DNA of 64,000 bases from Haemonchus contortus (Eukaryota; Nematoda; Chromadorea; Rhabditida; Trichostrongylidae). The notes below the pieces were generated by a model. That model made no database searches, was not told where the DNA came from, and was given only the letters and a program-made list of their open reading frames with translations. How positions within the stretch are numbered: position 1 is the stretch's first letter; every line of letters starts with the position of its first letter. Location of the stretch: assembly GCA_000469685.2 (NCBI GenBank), contig LS997562.1, forward strand, positions 17,755,865-17,819,864. Reading direction: 5' to 3'. Positions 52,301 to 58,875 of this stretch are shown here, piece by piece. The translations under genes and the position numbers were made by a program.

Positions 52301-55300
52301 CAAGGAGGAGGGTTCTCACTTGTTTAAGAGGCTGTGGAAGCTGCACCATTCGCATCGGGACGCACACATTGCACGCACGCAGCTTACTGTAGCCAGCTGT
52401 ACGCAATGGAACAAACGCCTCAATAGCTCGTCCAGATACCCCTCCCATGCAGTTTCGACGTCGCATTCTCGTCCAACACCTAATTTTACAAGTTTTCTGA
52501 AGACTGAGCTCCGAATAGACCATTTTTGTCGCTTTTTTTGCACTGTTCTAGACTATCACTTCCACTAATGGTCTGAATCTAAATACCCCAAAAATTTTCG
52601 TGAACTGTGCCTTTGAAACAAACATAAAATTCGGAAAATTCCAACACTGAATTTTACACAGCGCAATTCTTGTCGATTCCCACGAACGACATCATAGCCT
52701 CACTGACAGAGAGTTGAACTTCCTTTAGAGACGATGGAACTGGAAATGGATTTGGAAGGTACCAGTTCCACCTTTCTAGGATTCCCCGGCTCTACACAGT
52801 TCCGCATGCTTTTCCTATGCCTATGTTCTGTAGTCTTGTAGCCCGACCGTCTCCACACTTTTGAACACCCACTCTTCCTATTTCCAACCGTTACGTATGC
52901 AGCTTGCAGAAAAAACCTTACCTCCATTCTGGCAGACTCGCGTTAGGCAATCGGCCCCTGCCCATCCCATATCGCAAATGCAGTTTTGATCCTGGTGAAC
53001 ATTTCCTAATGGGAAGTAGAAGGTAGAAAATCTCCAAAAAAATTATATATCTATCCAAGCATACTAACCGTATCCAGCTTGCCATGAACACAAGCTTGAC
53101 CCCCTTTGTCGAGACATGTGAGTATTTGTGTTCGAGTGATGTCTGTAGAGCCGACGGTAGAATCTACCTTAACAAATCATTTTTCTCGGCACGGTTTAGG
53201 ACTACCAGGTTTCTCAAACACTCAAAGAAGGCGTCAACGATGAACTGGTGACTTTCACTCCATAGATGATGTCCATCGGTTACTATATACTCATTCCATA
53301 GCCATCCCTATACGGAACAATATCCTTTAAAGGCACGGTTCACGGTAACAAAGAAAACTGAGTTCTTCCTTCAGGAATACTCAGCGCCCCCCATGGGTGG
53401 TAGAAGGGACCCTCTCGCTACCACATTCTCGGCGCTTAGGGCATAGTGGAAGCCCTGTTGCTGCCGTAATCGCTTTCCCGCCCCTCGATCGATGTCCCGT
53501 TAGACGAGTGTCGAGACAATACAGATTGCTATTATTCGTTCTAGGACCCATGCACAATCAGCAAATCGGCGAGTGATGCGGCGATGTTTTTCTCCCACTC
53601 TTTTTTCCTCTGTTTTTCTTTTTGCTGCCGCGATCCCTTATTTGATTTCCTACTCCTAGAGGCTGAAAAAGGTGAGCTACTTCCGCTGTTACTAGGGTTT
53701 TTTGTTTATTAATGCTTATAAGTGAACGAATTTTTGCAAACCATAGTCTGTTATTCGCACCAGGACCCACACGCACGCTTTTTATCATAGTCTGGATTAC
53801 CCAAATTATCGTGAACTGTGCCTTTAAGAGCAGAACTGGATTCAGACGGCATGTGGTCTGTACTCCGTGACCGCTACTATGAGAGCAAAACCTCACAGTG
53901 TTGCCCGCAGCGGAATGACCCTATGTAAGCTTTTCCCAAATATTTCTCCCAAGCAAATATTCGAATGTATAGAGTTTACCTTATGCTCCTACTCTTTCCT
54001 TAAATGTCAAATTTTTTCCAGCTAGTTTCATTGTTCCGAAGAAATATAACGAGCTAATAGGATTTAGGCTCGTAGTTCTAGTGCAAGATGTATTTTAGAT
54101 AAGAAAATTAAGCCCAGTTGTAATAAAGAGCTTCAGAAGTTGGAAAAAGTTGGATTCTTGTTGCACATGATCTTTATAAAAATAGTTTATTGTTTTTGAT
54201 TGAGTACCTATCGGTTTTTATTTTAACCAGACCCAATATGTTGCTTAAGTATCTCACCTGTACTTGGTAAATTCCATTTGCTTTACGGCACCACCACTCA
54301 TAGTCGAGAACAAATGGGAAAAGACAATGGTCTCTCGAAATAGCTGGCGCGTGATCGACAAGTATCTGAAATGAAACGGATTCTCGTTAATTTGAAAGTT
54401 TTGGCTTTCGTTTGGACTGTAGTTGACACATTTGCGAAACTAAGCCATCCCTAAGTAAGCCACAAAACATCAGTTACTGACTTAACCCTTATTCCTCACA
54501 CCTTCATCTTCAGTATCACTGCTGTCCCTTGCCTGACTAATATTATAGAATCATAAAGCATGAAATGGTTCACCCCTCCTTTCCAACGCCCTAACATAAT
54601 CCTTGAGGCAGCGCAAGACTCACGTTATTTCGGTCTTATGACCTGGAGATTTGCTACCAGGGGATATAAATTTTGTCTTGTGGCACAAAGTTTTCGTGGT
54701 AGGAACTGCTCTTTACGGTAATGGATGTTCTTCCCCCAGCCCCCATAGGTGAATATTGGAGACACAAATATTCAGACACCGAAACGACCAGAATTTAGCA
54801 TTCATACACTGCCCCCTTATCTGCTGCCTAAGTTTAATCATATTACTAATGTTCAAGTCAAAAAAGATGGGAGAGCGATTAGCATTTCCTATTCATGAGA
54901 AGTGGAAGGCAAAACTTAGAAGTCGCTCTTTAATTTTCTTGAACTGCGCTAGCGAGGAATGATTGGTTGCATCAATCTTTTTTTCCGTTGGAAATCTTGT
55001 ACCAGAGCATCTAATCTGCACATTTCTATATATTCTTGAGGCGATTGCTTCACGTACCGTGCCATTTTCGTCTTTAAGAGTTACGGTGTGCCTCGATGGG
55101 TATGCCGATCCCACCATTTTTACAGCGACATACTGCGGTTGGTTGAAATATGTAATGGATCACATTCAACGCCAAAATAAGCTGATCATATTAACGTTTC
55201 ATACATTTTGTAGAACACAACTTACAAAGGATTCCGGAATCGGCGTCTTCGTTAGTATTCGCTGAGAACGCAACAGAGGTGGTAAGATCGACGGTCTTCT

Positions 55301-57255
55301 CGAAAACGATGACATTCCCCTTCAATGAAGTGTCTTAAGGAAGATAGAGCAAAGCTATGTGATAAGTAATTTTACCGAGAAGGAGGTGGTCCCGGTTTGA
55401 TCGGGATATATTCTCAAGGCGTATGTGCCTGATGTGAATTCGGAGCACTTGAAATTAACGACAGCGAGATCCTTGCCCACGGCTTCAGGAGGACACAATT
55501 CCACCTCTTTATTAGATGTGGGCGAATAAAGAGTAGCTTTTACCACTGCAATATAGAAATTCATCATTTCCTTCAACCCTATACGACTAGCAGGTATAAC
55601 AACTACCCAAATGTTCGGAGGAGCAGAAAAGCCGGATCAATTCCCGAGCTTTTCTCTAACATTTAAGCCAGTTTTCGCTTTTTGATTCGTACCAGCCAGA
55701 ACTCCCGACTGACGCTGGGCTTAAAAGTTTGCCCCTTCTCTTTATCCCGACTCCCGACTAAGTTAACCCACTCCCTGCATTCTTACAAATCGACAAATTG
55801 AGATGCTGTGGTCCGAAAAAATAGGAGGTATTAATCTTCGACTAAGCCCACACACTCACAGCGACACAGCGACACCCTTGTGCGCCACCAGCTAGAAATT
55901 TGTTATCTTCCACAATTCAACAATGATATGTAGGACTGTTGCCTTTGGATCTGTATAGCGCCATCACAATCATTGGCCGAAGTCCCCTCACAGTTACTTA
56001 TCAGCAGTAGTGAATTGAGCCTTTAAAGAAAAGGAAGACGACGGTGGATGCCGCCAATGCATCTCAGTGCATCTCAGTCGTGATGCACTGAGAGATATTC
56101 ATCTATTGAACTTGACAGTAATATTCGAAGATAGTTCGGAAGTTGGCTGATGAAGTCCTTTCCGATGGTTTTCCTATCTACTTTGTTCTGAAGATTACTA
56201 ATAACAATTCTGTTGACTAAATAGAGCACAGGAGCTATTATTACGGCAACTAGTCCAAGCAGTCTCAGCTTTCACTCAAGTATGGTGAATTATATTACTT
56301 AAAAAAATTCCCGTGGTTGCAGCATGAGGCTTGGCTATTTGAAGCAACTATCAAAAGAATGCATAAATTGGGAGCAGATTTAAAGGCACAGTTTGCGATG
56401 AAAATAGTCTCTAGGATTTCCAACCAGAACGAATTTGCGGTCCCCAATAATAGTACAGGGGCCCTTGACAAGAAAACCGGCCTAGACAGGGCGTCATAAA
56501 GAGTCCAAAATCAATTTGGCCGACCCAGACTTTCAAAGTGGCCGAGTTATGCCGGCCTTGTTACTACTGCACTGTTTGCGTGACGAGACGAATAGCACCA
56601 TTGAATGAGAGACACGCAGACAGCCATCCCGTAAACCCCTTTCTTGATACTTTTCTGAAGTCCTCTATTTTTTAAAATTCAACAAATTTCGTGCTTTCTT
56701 GCCACCTTTGCACCATGACATCAATAATTTCGCCTATAATAAGATAAACGTGATTCTCACCGGAAGATGCACCATTGCTACTGATCAGAAAAGCCGAGTA
56801 ATCGGAGTTTCCGGTGACGGAAAATAAATCTGTTTGAATGTGATCGTGGCTGGGATCAGAGATATAGAACGGCTTGAAAGAAACCATGTCCCTGCCGGCA
56901 ATTCCATTGAAGTATTTATCGAAAAACTATAAATCCCATTTCAAGTTAAGAAAGTTCTCGAGTGTTCCGTAGTGGGTACCTTGCGGACGGCTGTGTAGTC
57001 ACTCATTCTAAAAGCTGCTCCACCAGTTTTGACGGCGATATTGCTGAATCGTTGGTAGATGACGTCGACAAATGTGGTATAGGTCTCAACCAGAACAAAG
57101 TAGATCTGAAAGGTGGAAAAGATAATGCTTAAAAGGTTGAGTTGACTTGTTACAAAGAGAGTTGGTCACCTTCAATCTTCGTGGAGAAGTGGTTTCAAGT
57201 AGAGTTAGATCATCAAACAGCCCATCAGTAACTGAGTCCACAACAACAAGTATAT
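24211..57255 (-). CDS. Giant multi-exon gene for a secreted VWA/EGF repeat protein (partial at both ends)
   Basis: Exons read by eye, high to low: 57170-57255, 56980-57105, 56761-56925, 55376-55545, 55226-55320, 55058-55134, 54258-54365, about 53828-53920, 53065-53142, 52922-53005, 52033-52101, 51816-51974, 51375-51526, 49349-49543, 48215-48398, 48090-48155, 47552-47622, 45595-45655, 43691-43899, 43544-43610, 39863-40024, 36111-36184, 35870-36051, 35340-35423, 33662-33724, 33434-33591, 31817-31902, 30019-30127, 26686-26761, 24211-24328. Intron phases agree at all joins except 53.8 to 53.1 kb (donor unknown) and 30.0 to 26.8 kb (an exon is missing). The frame of 43544-43610 is uncertain. The product is four VWA-like domains with beta-rich and EGF-like domains between them, so an extracellular adhesion or immune-type role is inferred. 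Domain plan resembles C. elegans irg-7-type proteins; no alignment was possible. Introns are packed with transposons. Confidence 0.75.
24840..25215. repeat. Large GC-rich fold-back element
   Basis: The left half (about 24840-25005) is largely the reverse complement of 25031-25215. Shared landmarks are GCCGGCGTGC, GCAGACGGTCGGTC, GCGTCGCGCCCAAGCCC and TGATCTTG near the centre. It includes a C-rich stretch at 25118-25148. It probably is a non-autonomous inverted-repeat transposon. No target duplication was resolved. Open frames on both strands here mirror each other and are not genes. Confidence 0.75.
25445..25930 (+). mobile_element. Possible RTE deletion derivative with AATA-repeat tail
   Basis: It starts with GGCGACGCTACGTGGCG, as at the 5' edge of RTE copy 2 (6.64 kb). 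It ends with a T-rich stretch and TGTAGCGCACCATTGAGTGC followed by (AATA)5, the tail style of RTE LINEs. Nothing of the endonuclease or reverse transcriptase remains between. Read as an internally deleted, SINE-like RTE passenger. Only the 5' motif is shared inside this window, so the link is tentative. Confidence 0.4.
25931..26685. other. No gene recognised (intron of the VWA/EGF gene)
   Basis: Lies between the exons at 26686-26761 and 24211-24328. Open frames are short and without domains. Confidence 0.4.
26762..28133. other. No gene recognised (intron of the VWA/EGF gene)
   Basis: Opposing open frames at 27386-27874 (162 codons, minus) and 27413-27799 (129 codons, plus) overlap each other and show no domain. 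A missing exon of the large gene may be hidden here. Confidence 0.35.
28134..28253. repeat. 120-bp dispersed repeat, copy 1
   Basis: It begins TTCTACTATTAGTAC and ends ATTTCGTTCCTAACGCACCCC. It matches 38421-38540 at roughly 90 percent or more by eye. Both copies lie just 5' of a Tc1-type MITE. Confidence 0.75.
28284..28676. mobile_element. Tc1-type MITE, degraded copy
   Basis: The left end CGGTAGCGCTCAAAAGTCTT and the right end TTTGAGCGCTACTG are the inverted repeats of the better copy at 38551-39075. Internal ATCTTGTCATGCGAAATTTC also matches the other copy on the opposite strand. TA flanks only the left side. Confidence 0.7.
28677..30018. other. Intron of the VWA/EGF gene; no gene recognised
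   Basis: Contains the partial inverted-repeat element at 29466-29690. The exon expected between 30019 and 26761 could lie here, but no segment had acceptor, open frame, donor and correct phase together. Confidence 0.4.
29466..29690 (+). mobile_element. Partial copy of the GGCACAGTTCACG element (second interior type)
   Basis: It starts AAGGCACAGTTCACAATAAAAATG, then GGCGCTGTCAT...AGGCAGGGCGTTATAAAG, which parallels the copy at 56379. The right end is not found. Confidence 0.5.
30440..31104 (-). mobile_element. GGCACAGTTCACG element (second interior type) carrying a nested insertion
   Basis: Blocks such as GTCGGGTCGAAAA, GTCGACGTACGCA, GGTTGCACCATTCGCA, CTCGTCCAGATA and GACGATCACTTCCA follow the same order as in the copy at 52119-52618. 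The right end reads CGAAAATACCGTGAACTG. The copy is split by the hairpin element at 30611-30861. Boundaries are approximate. Confidence 0.65.
30602..30870. mobile_element. Mutator-like hairpin transposon with 9-bp target duplication, copy 2
   Basis: TGCACGCAG is duplicated at 30602-30610 and 30862-30870 around a 251-bp fold-back (30611-30861) starting GGGG and ending CCCC, of the same family as 18747-19006 (shared GCGCGGCAAA, CCCCAATGATAG). The related element at 52119-52618 has the uninterrupted site TTGCACGCACGCAGC at about 52369-52383, which serves as an internal empty-site control. Confidence 0.88.
31425..31690 (-). mobile_element. tRNA-derived SINE-like repeat, copy 2
   Basis: The reverse complement starts near 31690 with GGGGCGCATCATCTCACACG and GGTCACGGGTTCTAATTCC (B-box-like). 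It runs through CAACCAAGCCTTCCATCCCTCC to CTACGATTCTGAATGGAAGTCG. It matches the copies at 0.6 and 34.8 kb. Confidence 0.65.
31903..33433. other. Intron of the VWA/EGF gene; no gene recognised
   Basis: No exon is needed here: phases of the flanking exons match directly. A terminal-exon reading at 33247-33293 was considered and rejected. Confidence 0.5.
33434..36184 (-). CDS. VWA-like domain 3 (exons 22-26)
   Basis: Exon 22 reads VQPLHLAFILDSVGQDDTAF. Exon 23 reads AILEFTGLYNMEELQVMLTD and LYSTLTQLFPYRDDTG. Exon 24 reads VFSTIQQNAVDLNLTSSNNY. The next exon, 33662-33724, reads GKLQNSAILDDLRLNHSFTI. Exon 33434-33591 reads CIGVSAYDRTLPSSTLDEL and DNWYTAMMEMANITQ. All phases agree when the last exon uses the CTTTAG acceptor at 33592-33593. 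The metal-site position reads DSVGQ, incomplete. The last exon ends in a proline-rich linker (PPPSP) to the next VWA domain. Confidence 0.8.
34208..34612. repeat. CA-rich simple repeat
   Basis: About 400 bp of (CA)n interspersed with ATA, AAA and GCA variants, including a pure CA run at about 34317-34365. It lies inside an intron of the VWA/EGF gene. Long open frames on both strands here are only repeat periodicity. Confidence 0.97.
34775..35000 (-). mobile_element. tRNA-derived SINE-like repeat, copy 3
   Basis: The reverse complement holds GATACTCGCCCAGCCGAACC, GGCCTTCTAACCCTCCG and CTACGGTTTTGAATGGAAGT, aligned in order with copy 2. The B-box region is more decayed. Confidence 0.6.
36695..38165 (+). 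mobile_element. Tc1-like transposon, degenerate
   Basis: Ends are long inverted repeats: AGTAGTGGCCAAAAGTCTCC at the left, and the complement of AGTAGCGGCCAAAAGTCTTC at the right, each followed by AACGCTTTT and GTAACTTTTTTC-like blocks. The interior reads a Tc1 transposase in pieces: GSDPKHFSIVAKAAF near 37.64 kb (DPKH region with catalytic Asp) and SSQPSELNPIAHMWGELKEF near 37.73 kb (the DLNPIE-type third acidic site). Frameshifts and stops make it inactive. Located in an intron of the VWA/EGF gene. Confidence 0.8.
38421..38540. repeat. 120-bp dispersed repeat, copy 2
   Basis: Second copy of the block at 28134-28253, beginning TTCTACTATTAGTAC and containing CTTCGCGCGCGAC. It ends 10 bp before the Tc1-type MITE. 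Confidence 0.75.
38551..39075. mobile_element. Tc1-type MITE
   Basis: 525 bp with 29-bp perfect inverted repeats (CAGTAGCGCTCAAAAGTCTT onwards), flanked by TA on both sides. The ends are related to those of the Tc1-like transposon at 36695-38165 (GCCAAAAGTCTTCGGTG versus GCTCAAAAGTCTTCGGTG), so that family may have supplied transposase. Non-coding. Confidence 0.9.
39863..40024 (-). CDS. Two EGF-like domains in one exon (exon 21)
   Basis: The 162-bp exon reads SCKNGGQFTDGLCKCKGW, then GADC, then ICMNGGIRENGVCICSPN, ending FGKFCE. Cysteine spacing matches two consecutive EGF modules. The acceptor is TTGCAG. The donor is AAG followed by GCGAGT, a GC-AG intron, because no GT donor keeps the frame. 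It precedes VWA-like domain 3 after a 3.7-kb intron that holds a Tc1-like transposon and its MITE. Confidence 0.85.
40260..42440 (-). mobile_element. RTE/BovB-like LINE, degenerate
   Basis: Minus strand: RIGTLNVRSPTGNFREV at 42.43 kb begins the endonuclease. DLNGHVRI near 42.01 kb and VVCNTFFAERK near 41.9 kb continue it. LAPRHRSLIADIAIDFPKKF follows, then the linker with WFWNGEVQKVVRQMKSAY near 41.5 kb (the longest open block, 41272-41850). The C-terminal MRNEYVRAGIRVASVKLKM follows near 40.55 kb. Most of the reverse transcriptase between is scrambled. It is a different RTE subgroup from copies 1-3. It sits in the intron between exons 20 and 21 of the VWA/EGF gene, in the same orientation. 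Confidence 0.75.
42500..43320 (+). mobile_element. CR1-like LINE 3' fragment
   Basis: Plus-strand pieces read SFDAVNSWFRKWGLP near 42.62 kb, LSRALKSYFRSILESGVPV near 42.83 kb and NSQRKLMKRALGFQYDG near 42.93 kb, the thumb and C-terminal part of a CR1-type reverse transcriptase (compare LRAYKSYVRPLVES at 21.96 kb). The 5' part is absent, as usual for LINE insertions. It lies in antisense to the host gene. Confidence 0.65.
43544..48398 (-). CDS. Beta-rich extracellular domain 2 (exons 15-20)
   Basis: Exon 15 reads VYFPNYIVPIASKATT and SLKLFVHVTNGTVTVVQ. Exon 16 reads GSAVDSTKFGGGTYPFTVSS. Exon 17 reads VETTISISGNDQCSYLVE. Exon 18 reads VGYVFQKNNLDENGFLGP. Exon 19 reads NYVSLSAANTPLVSDVSM and ACAYSYIAELNCTTDIFG. 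The plan parallels exons 4-8 after VWA domain 1, so this is an internal duplication. Exon 20 (43544-43610) is open in all three frames. Intron phase selects the frame beginning IQTFPKTSS, although the frame reading ENFLYATSTDYNG looks more protein-like. Confidence 0.7.
44168..44295. repeat. Two-unit 64-bp direct repeat
   Basis: GAAAGAACCGAAAAGAAAGG recurs with a 64-bp offset (44174 and 44238), followed in both by AACAATGGGGA and GAGGAAA. Recent local duplication in an intron. Confidence 0.85.
44296..45594. other. Intron of the VWA/EGF gene; no gene recognised
   Basis: Includes a poly-C run near 44962-44980 and a piece resembling the fold-back arm at 10.9 kb (near 44.55 kb). Confidence 0.45.
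45970..46652 (-). mobile_element. Short inverted-repeat element (GGCACAGTTCACG family), copy B
   Basis: Ends TTAAAGGCACAGTTCACGAT and its near complement ATCATGAACCGTGCCTTTAA give a 683-bp element in an intron. The interior matches copies A and C in reverse. It is longer than copy C (491 bp), carrying extra sequence near the left end. The flanking TTAA could be the target site. No coding capacity. Confidence 0.8.
46653..47551. other. Intron of the VWA/EGF gene; no gene recognised
   Basis: Opposing open frames of 74-99 codons around 47.0-47.4 kb show no domain and mirror each other. Confidence 0.45.
49349..51974 (-). CDS. VWA-like domain 2 (exons 12-14)
   Basis: Exon 12 reads VASLILVVERSTSPLTLD and SGTQIVLVY. 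Exon 13 reads YGGGLDPTVMLSTTDSQLF and PESPYNALLLGMKAQ. Exon 14 (49349-49543) reads LTARALLVLVSRGGEFLID, then QRVDLRVFTEEYSS and GNGISIVANRTDFQE. The order of hydrophobic strands and helices fits a VWA fold. ERSTS stands where the DxSxS metal site would be, so the coordinating Asp is lost. The intron between exons 13 and 14 (about 1.8 kb) holds no gene I recognise. Confidence 0.75.
49544..51374. other. Intron of the VWA/EGF gene; no gene recognised
   Basis: No exon is required: the flanking exons join in phase 0. The stretch at about 50.5-51.2 kb is GC-richer than its surroundings and may be an unidentified transposon remnant. A C-rich tract is at 51234-51255. Confidence 0.4.
52033..53142 (-). 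CDS. EGF-like domains (exons 9-11)
   Basis: Exon 9 (53065-53142) reads TCLDKGGQACVHGKLDT. Exon 10 (52922-53005) reads NVHQDQNCICDMGWAGADC, then RVCQNGG. Exon 11 (52033-52101) reads TLPDNTCACVPGQYAGEFC. The C-x-C...GW/GxY-x-G-x-x-C spacing is the classic EGF signature, twice. Phases join only if the exon 9 donor is the GTATGC site rather than the upstream GTTAGT. The intron between exons 10 and 11 contains an inverted-repeat element whose edge is about 20 bp from the exon 11 acceptor. Confidence 0.85.
52119..52618. mobile_element. GGCACAGTTCACG element (second interior type)
   Basis: The right end CGTGAACTGTGCCTTTGAAA and the left end TTGAAAGACATTGTTCACGA are inverted repeats. The interior matches 30440-31104 without the nested hairpin. 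It lies in the intron between exons 10 and 11, with its left edge about 20 bp from the exon 11 acceptor. Confidence 0.75.
53337..53827 (+). mobile_element. Short inverted-repeat element (GGCACAGTTCACG family), copy C
   Basis: 491 bp between TTAAAGGCACGGTTCACGGT and TTATCGTGAACTGTGCCTTTAA. The interior matches copies A and B. It begins where exon 8 of the VWA/EGF gene loses its expected 3' part, so it probably inserted at or within that exon or its donor site. Confidence 0.85.
53828..55545 (-). CDS. Beta-rich extracellular domain 1 (exons 4-8)
   Basis: Exon 4 reads VVKATLYSPTSNKEVELCPP and YALRIYPDQTGTTSFS. Exon 5 reads GNVIVFEKTVDLTTSVAFSA. Exon 6 reads YVAVKMVGSAYPSRHTVTLK. Exon 7 reads ILVDHAPAISRDHCLFPF and YEWWCRKANGIYQVQ. 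All alternate hydrophobic residues as in immunoglobulin-like or jelly-roll extracellular domains; I do not recognise a named family. Exon 8 (GHSAAGNTVRFCSHSSG) starts cleanly at 53920, but its 3' end abuts a short inverted-repeat element at 53827 and no convincing donor was found, so its right boundary is a guess. Confidence 0.65.
56379..56672 (+). mobile_element. Partial copy of the GGCACAGTTCACG element (second interior type)
   Basis: It starts TTTAAAGGCACAGTTTGCGA. Blocks TTGACAAGAAAACCGGCC, GGCGTCATAAAGAG and CTGAAGTCCTC match the other copies. The right inverted repeat is missing. Lies in the intron between exons 3 and 4. Confidence 0.6.
56761..57255 (-). CDS. VWA-like domain 1 (exons 1-3)
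   Basis: Exon 1 (57170-57255) opens with ILVVVDSVTDGLFDDL, the first strand and helix of a VWA fold. Exon 2 (56980-57105) gives IYFVLVETYTTFVDVI and GGAAFRMSDYTAVRK. Exon 3 (56761-56925) gives FFDKYFNGIAGRDMV and then leads into the next domain. The metal-site motif DxSxS is replaced by DSVTD, so metal binding is doubtful. Exon 1 begins in phase 1, so at least one coding exon lies further upstream; none is evident before the mariner at 57.8 kb or the tRNA array. Confidence 0.75.
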
Positions 57256-57795
57256 CTATGAGAAAATATTACTTCCTGTTCGTTACGACCTCCTAAGTCC
57301 GAAGGATTTTGTTTTTATTTGGACAATATGAGTGTAGCGACTTTGCCGTAGATGATTCCCTATTTGCAAGAGCCGAAGCATATTTTATGGTTAAAACACA
57401 CCCCGAAGGTAAGATTCAAGAACTCCTAAGCTTTCATAGTGAATTGGTTCTCCTTGGAGGGAGAGGGACGGTACTTCTCCCCGAGTTCCTACGTCCAGCA
57501 GAAGGGTGATCCGCGGTGATGCTTCCACAGGTATTGAAACCTCTTTCTCGTCTGCTGGGTGCGGCAAGGGCGACGCGATTTCAGGGAGAACACCACTCCA
57601 AAGATGATAACTATAAGGGTAGGCCAGGGAAAAGAAAGAGCGGAAAACAACATCCCTGTCGAGCTCCAATCAGAAAACCTGGTCTGTGTTGGCTCTGCAA
57701 GGTCTCTGCAGAAGGTCGATAACACGCAGAAGGCTGACAGAAATTTTTCCCAGTGTTGTTGTTTGACAGCACAAGCAAATTAGCTCGCCTTTGTA

Positions 57796-58697
57796 TTAGG
57801 TGCGTGTATTAATTTCCGCCGCGGTCTTCAAAGGGTCGTTGCGCGAACCATGTTAGAGGTTTACCGGTGAAACCTGTCATGTTCTGTGGGGTAGGGTATT
57901 GGCTACCTACTCAAGCGCAGACAGATCAGTTTTGCCCCAAAATCCCGTTGCTCTCAGACTGATTCGTCATGGAACATGATAAACCTTTTTCCCGGGGGGC
58001 CCTTCTCCTGCTGTTTGTTTCAAGGAAACTGGCATTGAAGCCCACCCGATGCTTTTCGATACTTATGGAGAACAAGCTTCATCTGAAAGAACGTGCTGAA
58101 ATAGTTTCTCTTTACTCAAGAGTTTGCAAGGAAAGCGGTAAGCAAAAAGTAATGCTGTGTGTGCATACAGTGGTGGGTGGGATCAAAAGGGTGTTGTGTA
58201 CTGTGAGTTGCTGAGCCCGAAGGAAACTGTTACTGCTGACCGCTACGAACACAACACCAACTTGAAAGTTTGTAGGATGCTCTCATTAAAAGCGGCCGTT
58301 ATTTGCAAGAAAACATCATGAGGTGCTGTTGAACCAGACCCCACTTTACGAAGAATGTCCTCTAAAAAAATGGCAGTTGTTGGATGGGATCAGCTTGTTC
58401 AGCCCGCATACTCTCCGGATCTTGCTCTCTCTGATGACCACCTATACCGGTCCATGCAAGTCAGGTTAGCGGATACACGCTTCCGGAATGCCGATGAAGT
58501 GCGAAAACGCGTGGATGACTGGATTGTCTCAATAGATGAAGACTTTTTTAGACCCGGAGTCAACAAGATGCCAGAAAGATGGCAAGAAGCTGTAGCTAGC
58601 GATGGGCAATACATTGGGTAATGTACATTTGGTTTTAATTCTGTAATAAATATATTTTTGCACGCAAAAAACGGCGGAAATCAATGCACACACCTAA
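57796..58697 (+). mobile_element. mariner-family transposon, second type, inactive
   Basis: 902 bp. The start TTAGGTGCGTGTATTAATTT and the end are inverted repeats of about 26 bp with a few mismatches, flanked by TA. Transposase pieces: an N-terminal ERAEIVSLYSRVC near 58.1 kb; QPAYSPDLALSDDHLYRSM near 58.41 kb (the third catalytic Asp lies in this SPDLAxSDxH motif); and a long intact tail ending NKMPERWQEAVASDGQYI at 58.61 kb, close to the normal mariner C-terminus. The middle is missing. It lies between exon 1 of the VWA/EGF gene and the tRNA array. Confidence 0.85.
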
Positions 58698-58785
58698 TAG
58701 ATGGAAGCGACTAACCTAACTTAAGGGAAAATTTTGTGGTCTAGCATTCCTTCCGAGTTCTAGAAGCAACACAGCGAAATATTCC

Positions 58786-58875
58786 TGGAACAACTCGCTT
58801 CTAATTTTATTTTCTTTATAAGACTTGAGCAATGAATACAGGTCTTCAACTGGTAGATCCCTGCTTATGGCATGC
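58786..58875 (+). repeat. Degenerate, truncated first unit of the tRNA array
   Basis: The block starts with a decayed version of the tRNA 3' end (CAACTCGCTTCTAATTTTATT versus CCACTCGCTGCTAATTTTTTT) and then the normal spacer with few changes. Similarity to the unit is lost left of 58786, so this is the boundary of the array. The broken T run suggests it no longer works as a terminator. Confidence 0.8.
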
